This document shows positions 25,783 to 33,235 of a stretch of 64,000 nucleotides of DNA, piece after piece (the stretch's first letter is position 1; each line of letters starts with the position of its first letter). A program made the translations under genes and the position numbers. The stretch is from Deltaproteobacteria bacterium (GTDB lineage: Bacteria > Myxococcota_A > UBA9160 > UBA6930). The stretch lies in NCBI GenBank assembly GCA_016875395.1, contig VGRF01000002.1, positions 1 to 64,000 on the forward strand, given 5' to 3'. The notes under the pieces were generated by a model. It saw only the letters and a list, made by a program, of their open reading frames with translations. It was not told the DNA's origin and did no database searches.

Positions 25783-26066
25783 GTGAGTTTCCTTCGGCGC
25801 GCGCGTGGCCGTGTCCCGGGCGCACTGCGCCGGAGATCAGGCCGCGCGAAGTGCGCGCCTCGTGTAGTGGGACTCCGTCACTGCTGCGGGCCGTGTGCCC
25901 GGGCAGCGGAGCCTGGCGCTTGTGTTGCGAACCGCTGAAGCGCCAAGGCCAACGGGACGGAGCGGCATGAGAGAAGCCGGACAGGCCGCACTGTAACGAG
26001 GGATCGGCGATGCGCGAGCCAGCCTGAAGCGCGAAGTGCATGGAGGGCGTGCGAGCGGCGGATCGC
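25783..26066 (-). other. Gene-free structured leader of the helicase gene
   Basis: No coding sequence is convincing here. The minus strand can form several hairpins, including a perfect 8-bp stem TGGCGCTT (25914-25921) with AAGCGCCA (25938-25945), and a GC-rich stem around 25885-25905. Long structured 5' leaders are common upstream of cold-inducible DEAD-box genes, so a regulatory 5' UTR is plausible. Confidence 0.4.
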
Positions 26067-26162
26067 TCACGCGCCTCGCCGCGCCAGTTCCTCGAGGAAC
26101 ACGCTGAAGAACAGGGCGTAGCTGAGCACGCCGAACGCGAAGATGGAGATGCGGCGGGTCAT
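26067..26162 (-). CDS. 31-residue single-helix membrane peptide (possible gene remnant)
   Basis: From ATG 26162, preceded by GAGGTTCCC, to TGA 26067, the frame encodes one amphipathic start (MTRRIS), a hydrophobic helix (IFAFGVLSYALFFSVFLEEL) and a basic end. The sequence resembles the first helix of NnrU/isoprenylcysteine-methyltransferase-like membrane proteins. It may be a truncated leftover of one, or a free-standing small membrane protein. The good ribosome site argues for translation. Confidence 0.45.
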   Translation of the reverse strand: MTRRISIFAFGVLSYALFFSVFLEELARRGA

Positions 26163-26283
26163 GGGAACCTCACAGGTGTTAGGGCTGCGTGATGCAGCAG
26201 GGCGAACCTATGAGGACTTCGGACGCGAGCCTTTACCGAGAGTTGACCAGTTCCTTACCGAAGCGTGAGCGGTCTGGAGTAGG

Positions 26284-26856
26284 TCACGATGCCGCCAACG
26301 GCGTGTACTCGGAGAAGCGCGGCGCGAAGGCCTCCAGCGGCACGCGCGCGCCGCGGGCCGCGAAGCTGATCGCGTGGTACCAGCCGCACAGCAGGAGCAG
26401 ATCGAGGATCTGAGCGGGCTGATGGCTGGCTGCGAGAGACTTCCAACGCTCGTCGTCGAGGTCCGCAGAGTCGTGGAGCGCGTCACAAGCCGAGACCAAC
26501 GCACGCTCGGACTCGCTCCAGCACGGGTCGGAGGGGGTGCCGTGGGTGAGCGAACGCAGCTGCTCCCGCGTCAGCGCCGCGCGCTCGGCGAAGTACGCGA
26601 CGTGAACGCCCCACTCATACTCGCAGCCACAGCGGGCGCACGTGCGCAGGATCGCGATCTCTCGCTCCCTGAGGCTCAGTGCGAGGCGCTTCGAGAGCTC
26701 GTAGCTGCCCCAGCCGCTCATCGCGTCGGTCATCGCGGGGTTGCGCGCGAAGGTGCGGAACAGGGCGATCGGGGCGATTCCCGGCGGCATCATTCGGGCG
26801 AGTCGCGCCGCCGTCTCGGGCGTGAACGGAGGCTCCAGGGGAGGAATGCGTGTCAC
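26284..26856 (-). CDS. Carboxymuconolactone decarboxylase-family protein (AhpD-like)
   Basis: 190 residues. The CMD signature REREIAILRTCARCGCEYEW followed by GVH is present, with the Glu, Cys and His of the AhpD-type proton relay. AhpD-like members reduce peroxides with a CxxC pair; here the cysteines are CARCGC, so a redox role is possible. Divergent from the HxlR regulator, with two palindromic operators between them, so it is likely the regulator's target. Confidence 0.9.
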   Translation of the reverse strand: MTRIPPLEPPFTPETAARLARMMPPGIAPIALFRTFARNPAMTDAMSGWGSYELSKRLALSLREREIAILRTCARCGCEYEWGVHVAYFAERAALTREQLRSLTHGTPSDPCWSESERALVSACDALHDSADLDDERWKSLAASHQPAQILDLLLLCGWYHAISFAARGARVPLEAFAPRFSEYTPLAAS

Positions 26857-26876
26857 GGGGGGTCTTCTTAGAGGGG

Positions 26877-26928
26877 TGCTTCGGAAACCGAAGCATTCGC
26901 CAGGCTAGTGTTTCGGAATTCGAAGCAC
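26877..26928. promoter_or_regulatory. Two palindromic operators between HxlR and CMD genes
   Basis: TGCTTCGG-aaa-CCGAAGCA (26877-26895) and GTGTTTCG-gaatt-CGAAGCAC (26908-26928) share the half-site TTCG/CGAA with GC ends. Their centres are 32 bases apart, three helical turns. They lie in the 85-base gap between divergent genes, the expected place for HxlR dimers to bind and control both promoters. Confidence 0.7.
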
Positions 26929-26941
26929 CAGTGGAGCGCCC

Positions 26942-27286
26942 ATGGCGAAACGCAAGATCCCTCTGCCTGGCCGTGCGGTGCGCGGCTCCACCAGCGGACG
27001 CCCCGTGATGGCGGCGCTCGACCTGCTCGGAAGGCGCTGGGCGCTGCGCGTGCTCTGGGAGCTCGCGCGTGATCCGCGCGGGTTTCGCGCGCTGCAGGCG
27101 GACTGCGGTGACGTCTCCTCGAGCGTGCTGCGCGAGCGGCTGCTCGAGCTGGTCGACGCGAAGGTGGTCGCGCAGGACGCCGACGGGAGCTACCGGCTCA
27201 CGCCACTCGGCGACGAGCTCGGCACCGCGCTCGCTCCGCTCGACGGCTGGGCGCGCCGCTGGGCGACCGCCCTCGCGCGACGCTGA
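26942..27286 (+). CDS. HxlR-family winged-helix regulator
   Basis: 114 residues with the HxlR pattern: MAALDLLGRRWALRVLWEL, a recognition helix region (SSSVLRERLLELVDAKVV) and the wing YRLTPLGDEL. HxlR proteins are small dimeric repressors or activators, often responsive to electrophiles or redox. No conserved sensing cysteine stands out except one at about position 57. It faces the CMD gene across the paired operators, so mutual regulation is expected. Confidence 0.92.
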   Translation: MAKRKIPLPGRAVRGSTSGRPVMAALDLLGRRWALRVLWELARDPRGFRALQADCGDVSSSVLRERLLELVDAKVVAQDADGSYRLTPLGDELGTALAPLDGWARRWATALARR

Positions 27287-27298
27287 CGGGCGGCTGGC

Positions 27299-28594
27299 TC
27301 AATCCCGCGTGGCGGCGCCCGCGGTGCGCCGATCCCACAGCCAGATCACGCCGAACACGGCGATCAGCACGGCGGGCAGCAGCGCGAGCGTCTCGAACGA
27401 GGTCTGCGCGGCGGCGCGCTCGATCGCGGCGCGCTGCGCTTCGCCGAGTGCGGCGAGCGCGTCGGCGCTGCCCGCAAGCGCGAGGCGCTCGCGGTCGAAG
27501 ATGGCGCCGAGGCGCGGCAGCACGAGCTCGATCGCGAGCGCGCCGGCGACCGCCATGCCGCCAATCGCGAGCTCGCCGCCGCGCGGATATCGCTCGGCCG
27601 CGGTCGCGAGCATAGTCGGCCACATGAAGCACACGCCGAGGCCCCAGATCGTGGCGGCGGCAAGACCTGTCAGGGGGGAGTCGGCGCGCGGCAGCAGGAA
27701 GAGCCCGAGCGTAGCGAGCACGGCGGAGCCCCACAGCATTCCCACGTTCGAGAGGCGGTGCGCGATCGGGCCCGCGAAGTGGCGCAGCACGAACATCATC
27801 CCGCTCACGTAGATCAAGAGCCAAATGCCGCGCATGCCGACCGTGCGCGTGAGCGTGAGGTCGATCCACTGGCCCGGCGCGAGCTCGCTCGACGCGGTGA
27901 GGAACATGCACGCGAGCCACACGAAGTACATCGGGCGGCGCAACAACTCGCGGAACATCTCCGCCCACGCGACGCCAGCGGCTGCGCGCGCGGGGCGCGG
28001 GAACGCGACGCCGAGGCAGAGCGCGATCGTCGCGAGCGCGGGCACGAAGGTCGCTGCGAGCTGCGTCTGCCACGCGAGAGAGAGGTGGCCCGACGCGACG
28101 CCGACGAGGCCGCCCACGATGATGCCGGCGGGCCACCAGGCGTGGAGCACGTTGAGGCGCGCGGTGGCGTCCTGCGGATAGAGCGTCGCCGTGAGCGGAT
28201 TGATCGACGCCTCCATGAAGCCCCAGCCGAGGCCGCACAGCAGGAAGCCCGCCCACAGCACCTGATAAGTCGCGCCGCCCGTCGCGACCGCCGGCGCGGC
28301 GATCGCCACCGCGGTGCCCGCGCTGAAGAGCGCGCCGGCGAGCACGAGCGCGCGGCCCATGCCGATGCGCTCGAGGAACACGGTCGCGAGCGCGAGCGTG
28401 GCGGCGAAGCCGAGCGACGCGGTGCCGAGCAGCGCGCCAGCGCGCTCGCCGGAATGAAGCGGATCGAGCGCGCGCAGGATCTCGCCCTCGATGCCGCTGA
28501 TCGCCGCGGCGCGCAGCGAGAAGGAGAGGCCCGCGGTGAAGAGCGCGAGCGAGGAGGCGACGAAGATGCGGCGAGCGTGCGGTGCGTTTGTCAT
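27299..28594 (-). CDS. MFS transporter
   Basis: 431 residues with about twelve hydrophobic helices in two halves and typical loop motifs (GWGFMEASINPLTATLYP, RLNVLHAWWPAG). It most resembles the sugar-permease-like FucP/GlcP or unassigned MFS branches; substrate unknown. ATG 28594 is chosen since upstream sequence is repeat-like. It is convergent with the HxlR gene (12-base gap). Confidence 0.88.
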   Translation of the reverse strand: MTNAPHARRIFVASSLALFTAGLSFSLRAAAISGIEGEILRALDPLHSGERAGALLGTASLGFAATLALATVFLERIGMGRALVLAGALFSAGTAVAIAAPAVATGGATYQVLWAGFLLCGLGWGFMEASINPLTATLYPQDATARLNVLHAWWPAGIIVGGLVGVASGHLSLAWQTQLAATFVPALATIALCLGVAFPRPARAAAGVAWAEMFRELLRRPMYFVWLACMFLTASSELAPGQWIDLTLTRTVGMRGIWLLIYVSGMMFVLRHFAGPIAHRLSNVGMLWGSAVLATLGLFLLPRADSPLTGLAAATIWGLGVCFMWPTMLATAAERYPRGGELAIGGMAVAGALAIELVLPRLGAIFDRERLALAGSADALAALGEAQRAAIERAAAQTSFETLALLPAVLIAVFGVIWLWDRRTAGAATRD

Positions 28595-28981
28595 GGCGGC
28601 GCAGTGTCTCATGGAAACTCGCCTGAGGACTTGGTTGCAGTTCGCGGCGTCCGCGCCTTGCGGGGGGCCGGGGGCTGCTGCGCGGGATGGCTCGCTCGGG
28701 GCTTGCCGGTTGAAGGTGACGTCCGGGCGGCCGGCCGCGATGCACTGACTGTTCCCACTCACATTCTCGCGCCCCTCGCTGCGCTTGATTCCCGCTCCGC
28801 AGCCCCCGGCCCCCCGCAAGGCGCTCCTCGGGGGGATCTGGTCGCACTCGCGACAGAGAGGCGGGCGGCGGCGATCGCGGCTTTGAGCCGCTCCGCCGCC
28901 GCTGCGCGACTTGGGTGACGTCGCGTGCTTCAAGGAGTGGTCGAAGCGTTGGCGCCAGCGCCGGCGTGCGGAGGCGACTTG
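28595..28981. other. 387-base gene-free region with long inverted repeat
   Basis: No gene is supported here. It contains a perfect 26-base inverted repeat (28654-28679 and 28799-28824), rich in G on one arm and C on the other, enclosing 119 bases. Beyond the right arm the sequence is GC-rich without recognisable signals until a TTGTTACG word at the end of the GST gene. Confidence 0.6.
28654..28824. repeat. Perfect 26-bp inverted repeat around 119 bp
   Basis: The left arm begins GCGCCTTGCGGGGGGCC at 28654; the right arm ends GGCCCCCCGCAAGGCGC at 28824. The arms are exact reverse complements over 26 bases. The enclosed 119 bases have no clear ORF. Such an element could be a non-autonomous mobile element or a transcription barrier; no target duplication is seen. 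Confidence 0.7.
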
Positions 28982-29593
28982 TTACGCGGTCCGGAACTCG
29001 CACTTCGCCCAAGCGGGGCGCAGGCGCATGCGCGCGAGGTAGGCGCTCACGTTCGGGTAGGGCGCGAGGTCGAAGGCCGAGAGCGAGAGCGCGTCGAGCA
29101 CGGGCGCGTAACAACAGTCGACGAGCGAGAATTCGGCGCCGTTCACGAACGCGTGCTTGCCGAGCTGCACTTCCACGAGCCCGAGCGGCGCCGCGATCTC
29201 CTCGGCGCCGCGCGCGCGGTCTGCCTCGCTCACGGGAATCTTCACCTGCGGCGCGACGAAGTCGTTGAACCAGAGGTTGCCGACGTTCTCCGAGAGGTGG
29301 CGCGCTTCGAGGAAGAGCCAGCGGAGCGCGGCTGCTTTGCCCGCGGCGTCCGCGGGCCAAAGCCGCCGCTCGCGCTCGCCGAGGTAGGCGAGCATCGCGT
29401 TCGACTCGGTCAGCACCATCGCGCCGTCCTCGAGCACGGGAACTTTCGCGTGCGGATTCAGGCGCACGAAGTCGGGGTGACGCTGCTGGCCGCGGAACAA
29501 GTCGACCGCGACGAGGTCGTGCGCGAGCCCGAGTTCGTGCAGCGCGAGGCGAACCTTCTGCGGGTTGAACGACCAGAACCAGTAGAGCTTCAT
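28982..29593 (-). CDS. Glutathione S-transferase
   Basis: 203 residues. Thioredoxin-like N-terminal half (MKLYWFWSFNPQKVRLALHE, VPVLEDG, LTESNAMLAYL with the glutathione-binding SNA) and an all-helical C-terminal half. The catalytic residue would be in the SFNPQ loop (Ser). Its ATG overlaps the stop of the kinase/phosphatase gene by ATGA (29590-29593), so the two are translationally coupled. Confidence 0.92.
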   Translation of the reverse strand: MKLYWFWSFNPQKVRLALHELGLAHDLVAVDLFRGQQRHPDFVRLNPHAKVPVLEDGAMVLTESNAMLAYLGERERRLWPADAAGKAAALRWLFLEARHLSENVGNLWFNDFVAPQVKIPVSEADRARGAEEIAAPLGLVEVQLGKHAFVNGAEFSLVDCCYAPVLDALSLSAFDLAPYPNVSAYLARMRLRPAWAKCEFRTA

Positions 29594-30846
29594 GGCAACT
29601 CCTTCGCGTCGCGCCCGAAGCGCGGCTCGAGCGGCGTGCGCTCTTCGAGGCAACCGTAAGCCGTGGGCGTGAGCTTGATGACGGTGTGCAGCGGCATCTC
29701 GAGGTGCGGCACGTCCGCACGCGGCAGCTGCTGGAAGTAGGCGTAGAGCGCGCGCAGCACGGCGCGGTGCGCGATCACGAGCACGGGCGTGCGGTAGCGC
29801 TCGAGCTCGATGATCACGCGGTCGAGGCGCTGGATCACATCCTGATAACTCTCGCCGCGCGGGTAGCGGTAGGCGAGCTTGTCGCGGCGGCGCGCGGCGA
29901 ACTCCTGCGGCAGCGAGTGCTCGATCTCGGCGTAGGTCATGCCGTCGCACTCGCCCGCGTTGATCTCGTCGAGCGCGCGCCACTCGCCCGGATCGATGCC
30001 GAGCGCCGCCGCGGTCTGCTTCGTGCGCTGCAGCGTGCTCGTCCACACGTCGAGGTCGCTCGCTGCGCCGAAGTGCCCGCGCACGTGCGCCGCGAGGTTG
30101 TGCGCGTACTCGAGCCCGCGCGAAGAGAGCGGCGCGTCGCCGCCGATTCGCCCGAGCACGTTCCACTCGCTCTCGCCGTGGCGCGTGATCCACACCTGCC
30201 GCTTCGTCACCTGCAGGTTCGTCAGGAAGAACACGATGCGGCCCTGTACGTAGCCGTAGACCTCGTGGATCACGATCTGGCGCCCGCGGTCGACGTGGCG
30301 CACGAACGCGCCTTCATCTTCGCCGAGCGGCTCGTACACGCTCGCGTAGTGCGCGATGCGCGCGCGAAAGTCGCTGAGCGCGTCAGCCTCGGTCGCGCGC
30401 GCGTAGTCCGGGGAGCCGAGCTTCGCCTCGCGCAGGTTCGCCTCGATCACTTCGAGCTCGTTGTTGATCAGCTCGACGAAGAGCAGATCGCGATCCTCGG
30501 CTTCCGCGCGTGCACGGATCATCTCGCGCTGGCTGCGCGTCGTGTTGGTCGCGTCGTAGATCGCGACGCGCCCGGGGCCGCGCAGGTAGGCGAGCGCGTC
30601 GTCGAGAACGGCCTCCGCGAGCGCTCGGCGCTGCGCGACGGCGTCCTTGTTGTTGGGGTCGAAGAACTCGTGGCTCTGCCCCGGCCCGAGCTGCGTGCGC
30701 CTCCGCGCGCCGACGTTGAACACCTCGGTCGGGTAACCGAGCCACGAGAGGTATCCCGCGAGCTTGCGCGCGGTGAACGACTTGCCGCGCGCGGGAAGCC
30801 CAACCATCGCGATGAGATGCTTTCGGCCTCGTCTCGGGCGTGCCAT
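29590..30846 (-). CDS. Bifunctional 6-phosphofructo-2-kinase/fructose-2,6-bisphosphatase
   Basis: 418 residues with both domains of the eukaryotic PFKFB enzyme in the same order. Kinase half (1 to 215): P-loop GLPARGKS (16-23), VFNVGARRR, IYDATNTTR and SSPDY-like GSPDYARA. Phosphatase half (216 to 418): RHGESEWN (R222, H223), RIGGDAPLSSRG, YPRGESYQD, AHRAVLRAL and PLHTVIKLTPTAYGC. It would make and destroy fructose-2,6-bisphosphate. A phosphofructokinase gene diverges from it 274 bases away. The phospho-acceptor His and acid-base residues of the phosphatase half appear intact. Confidence 0.95.
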   Translation of the reverse strand: MARPRRGRKHLIAMVGLPARGKSFTARKLAGYLSWLGYPTEVFNVGARRRTQLGPGQSHEFFDPNNKDAVAQRRALAEAVLDDALAYLRGPGRVAIYDATNTTRSQREMIRARAEAEDRDLLFVELINNELEVIEANLREAKLGSPDYARATEADALSDFRARIAHYASVYEPLGEDEGAFVRHVDRGRQIVIHEVYGYVQGRIVFFLTNLQVTKRQVWITRHGESEWNVLGRIGGDAPLSSRGLEYAHNLAAHVRGHFGAASDLDVWTSTLQRTKQTAAALGIDPGEWRALDEINAGECDGMTYAEIEHSLPQEFAARRRDKLAYRYPRGESYQDVIQRLDRVIIELERYRTPVLVIAHRAVLRALYAYFQQLPRADVPHLEMPLHTVIKLTPTAYGCLEERTPLEPRFGRDAKELP

Positions 30847-30921
30847 CGGGGTGCCTCACAGCGGCGCGGTGCTTCGCGCTCGCCGGTGGCTTTCCGACGG
30901 CCGAAACCATCTCATCGCGAT
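30806..30921. repeat. Inverted duplication of the kinase gene 5' end
   Basis: The segment ATCGCGATGAGATG-CTTTCGGCC (30806-30828), inside the first codons of the kinase/phosphatase gene, is repeated in reverse at 30899-30921 with one mismatch in 23. The copies are 70 bases apart, across the gene's own start and promoter region. The plus-strand copy would encode RNHLIAI against RKHLIAM in the gene. Confidence 0.7.
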
Positions 30922-31120
30922 CTTCCTGGTTGACTCCGCATCGGGCTCGAAGACTCGCCCGCTGCTGCGCGCTGCGCTTGCCGCCGCGGCCGACCGGCTC
31001 GAGTGGAGAGTTCGACTTCGAGGTCGTTCTGATAGCGAGGCGGCGCGGTGGTTCGCGAGGTGTGCGTGGGAGTTTCTCTGGTGCGCCGTTACTCATCGAA
31101 CGCGTAGAACGGAGGTGGCG

Positions 31121-32344
31121 ATGGCGACTCTGGCGATTCTCGTGGGTGGGGGGCCGGCGCCCGGGATCAATGGCGTGATCGGCGCGGCGACGATTCTGGC
31201 GCGGCGGCGGCGGGCGCGTGTGCTCGGGATTCCGAACGGGTTCGAGCCGCTGATTCGCGGCGAGCTCGATTCGGTGCGCGAGCTGCACATCGACGACGTG
31301 TCGCGCATCCACTTGCTCGGAGGTTCGGTGCTCGGAACTTCGCGCGTGAGCCCGCTCGAGCCGGACGGGGTGCTCGGCCGCACGATCGACTCGCTCGCGC
31401 GACTCGGCGTCGACCACCTCCTCACGATCGGCGGCGACGGCACGGCGCACGTCGCGCGCAAAGTGTCGGACGCGCCTCTCGCGCGCTTCACGCTCGCGCA
31501 CGTGCCCAAGACGATCGACAACGATCTGCCGCTTCCACCCGGAGTGCCCACGTTCGGCTACGAGACCGCGCGTGGCGAAGGCGCGCGCGTGATCGGTCAC
31601 CTGCTCGAAGACGGGCGCACGAGCTCGCGCTGGTACGTCGTCGTCATGATGGGGCGAAGCTCCGGCCACCTCGCTCTCGGCGCCGCGAAGGCCGCTGGCG
31701 CGACGCTCACGATTCTTCCCGAGGAGCTGCGCGGGCGCGCCGTGCACCTCGGCGACGTCGCGCGCATCGTCGAGGGCGCGATGCTGAAGCGCCTCGCGAT
31801 GAAGCGCTCGCACGGTGTCGCGGTGATCGCTGAGGGCGTCGCGGAGCTGCTGCCCGAGTCGGACTTTCCGGACGGAATTCCTCGCGACAAACAGGGGCGG
31901 CCGCGCTTCTCGGAGTTGCCGTTCGGCGATCTCGTCGCGAAACGCGCGCAGGCTGGCCTGCGCGAGCTCGGCATCGATCTCTCGGTGATCGACAAGGACG
32001 TCGGTTACGAGCTGCGCTGTGCGGAACCCAACGCGTTCGACGTCGCCTACACGCGCGATCTCGGCGCGGGAGCCGCCGAGTCGCTGCTCGACGGCGCCCA
32101 TCGCGTGATGATCACACGCGACAACGACGCGATCGTGCGCGTGCCGTTCGCCGACATGCTCGACGCCGAGACCGGTAGGACGCGCGTACGCTCCGTCGAC
32201 GTCGCGGGGCGCACCTACGCCACCTCACGCTTGCTTCAGGTGCGGCTCGAGCCTGCGGACCTCGAGCCGGGCTCGCTCTGCGACGCGATCTGCGCGCTCG
32301 CGAAGCGCAGCGCGGACGAGCTGCGCGCCCGCTACTTCGGCTAG
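31121..32344 (+). CDS. pfkA: 6-phosphofructokinase (PfkA family)
   Basis: 407 residues. Family motifs GGGPAPGINGVI, GGDGTAHVA, PKTIDNDLPLP, GYETARGEGA, MGRSSGHLALGAAK and a sugar-phosphate loop (IPRDKQGRPRFSELPFGD) are clear. Gly in GGDGT is the ATP-type residue, whereas Lys in PKTIDND is more typical of PPi-type enzymes, so phosphoryl donor is ambiguous. GGAGGTGGCG precedes the ATG at 31121. It is divergent from the bifunctional PFK-2/FBPase-2 gene, which suggests coordinated control. Confidence 0.93.
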   Translation: MATLAILVGGGPAPGINGVIGAATILARRRRARVLGIPNGFEPLIRGELDSVRELHIDDVSRIHLLGGSVLGTSRVSPLEPDGVLGRTIDSLARLGVDHLLTIGGDGTAHVARKVSDAPLARFTLAHVPKTIDNDLPLPPGVPTFGYETARGEGARVIGHLLEDGRTSSRWYVVVMMGRSSGHLALGAAKAAGATLTILPEELRGRAVHLGDVARIVEGAMLKRLAMKRSHGVAVIAEGVAELLPESDFPDGIPRDKQGRPRFSELPFGDLVAKRAQAGLRELGIDLSVIDKDVGYELRCAEPNAFDVAYTRDLGAGAAESLLDGAHRVMITRDNDAIVRVPFADMLDAETGRTRVRSVDVAGRTYATSRLLQVRLEPADLEPGSLCDAICALAKRSADELRARYFG

Positions 32345-32357
32345 GCGCCGCCAGCAC

Positions 32358-32786
32358 TCACTTCGTCGGCTCGAGCCCCGTCGCCCCGCCGAGCTTCGGC
32401 AGCGCGTCGCCGATCCTCGTCCACTCCGCGCGGTCGTCGTAGAAGACGTGCAGCTGCGGCTCGCGGTCGATCGGGCCTAACAGATTCGCCACGGGGATGT
32501 CGACGCGATCATGGTGTGCGGTGTTCTCGCAGAACAGCGAGGTGCCGCAGCGCGCGCAGAACGTGCGCGAGCCATGCTCCGACGACGCGTAGCGTGTGAG
32601 CGCTTCGGCTCCCGAGTCGAGCGAGAGCTGTGCTGGCGGAACGGCCGTCCAGGTGACGTACGCGGCGCCGTGGTTGCGCCGGCACATCGTGCAGTGGCAG
32701 TGCGCGCAGAAGAGCGTGGGCAGCGTGATCGTGAAGCGCACGGCGCCGCACAGGCACGCTCCGGAAACTCGCTTCGCGCCGCTCAT
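32358..32786 (-). CDS. GFA-family (Mss4-like) zinc protein
   Basis: 142 residues. Zinc-binding motifs of the glutathione-dependent formaldehyde-activating family are present: GACLCGAVRF, CHCTMCRRNHG and FCARCGTSLF. The name reflects an early proposal for formaldehyde-glutathione adducts; most homologs are unassigned. The ATG at 32786 overlaps the stop of the ABA4-like gene (ATGA). It is the last gene of a three-gene unit. Confidence 0.9.
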   Translation of the reverse strand: MSGAKRVSGACLCGAVRFTITLPTLFCAHCHCTMCRRNHGAAYVTWTAVPPAQLSLDSGAEALTRYASSEHGSRTFCARCGTSLFCENTAHHDRVDIPVANLLGPIDREPQLHVFYDDRAEWTRIGDALPKLGGATGLEPTK

Positions 32787-33235
32787 GCGACTTCTCCGAG
32801 CGAAGCGCTGCGAGCGCGCATCCAGCGGAAGCCGAGGTAGAGCAGCAGACCCATCGGGCCTGCCATCAGCGTGAGGAAGAGGCACGGCACGAGCTGCCAG
32901 TGCGGCACGCCGCGCCGCTGCGCGTCGCGCGCTTCCCACGCGCCGACGAAGAGGTCGAAGCACAGGTAGTGCACCCAGCCGACGAGCAGCGTGCGTGGAT
33001 TCGCGAACGCCGCGGAGATCGCCGCGAGGCTTCCCATGCCGCCCTCGCTCTCGGGGACGGCGCTGAACGCGCCCGCCGCGAGGAAGCCGATCGTGTAGAC
33101 CGCGCCTAACAACACGGGGTAGAGCAGCGAGTGCACGAGGCGCTGCGTCCATACCCAGCGCGGCGCCACGGCGAGCAGCAGCCACGCGGGCATGACGGAG
33201 GCGTTGGCGAGCGTGAAGAGCTGCTCGTCGCTCAT
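32783..33235 (-). CDS. ABA4-like (DUF4281) membrane protein
   Basis: 150 residues, four hydrophobic helices, with the family segments FTLANASVMPAWLLL, HYLCFDLFVGAWEARDAQRRG and AGPMGLLLYL. Plant ABA4 is needed for neoxanthin synthesis; bacterial members are found without carotenoid genes and are uncharacterised. It overlaps the genes on both sides by four bases, so the unit is tightly coupled. Confidence 0.88.
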   Translation of the reverse strand: MSDEQLFTLANASVMPAWLLLAVAPRWVWTQRLVHSLLYPVLLGAVYTIGFLAAGAFSAVPESEGGMGSLAAISAAFANPRTLLVGWVHYLCFDLFVGAWEARDAQRRGVPHWQLVPCLFLTLMAGPMGLLLYLGFRWMRARSASLGEVA

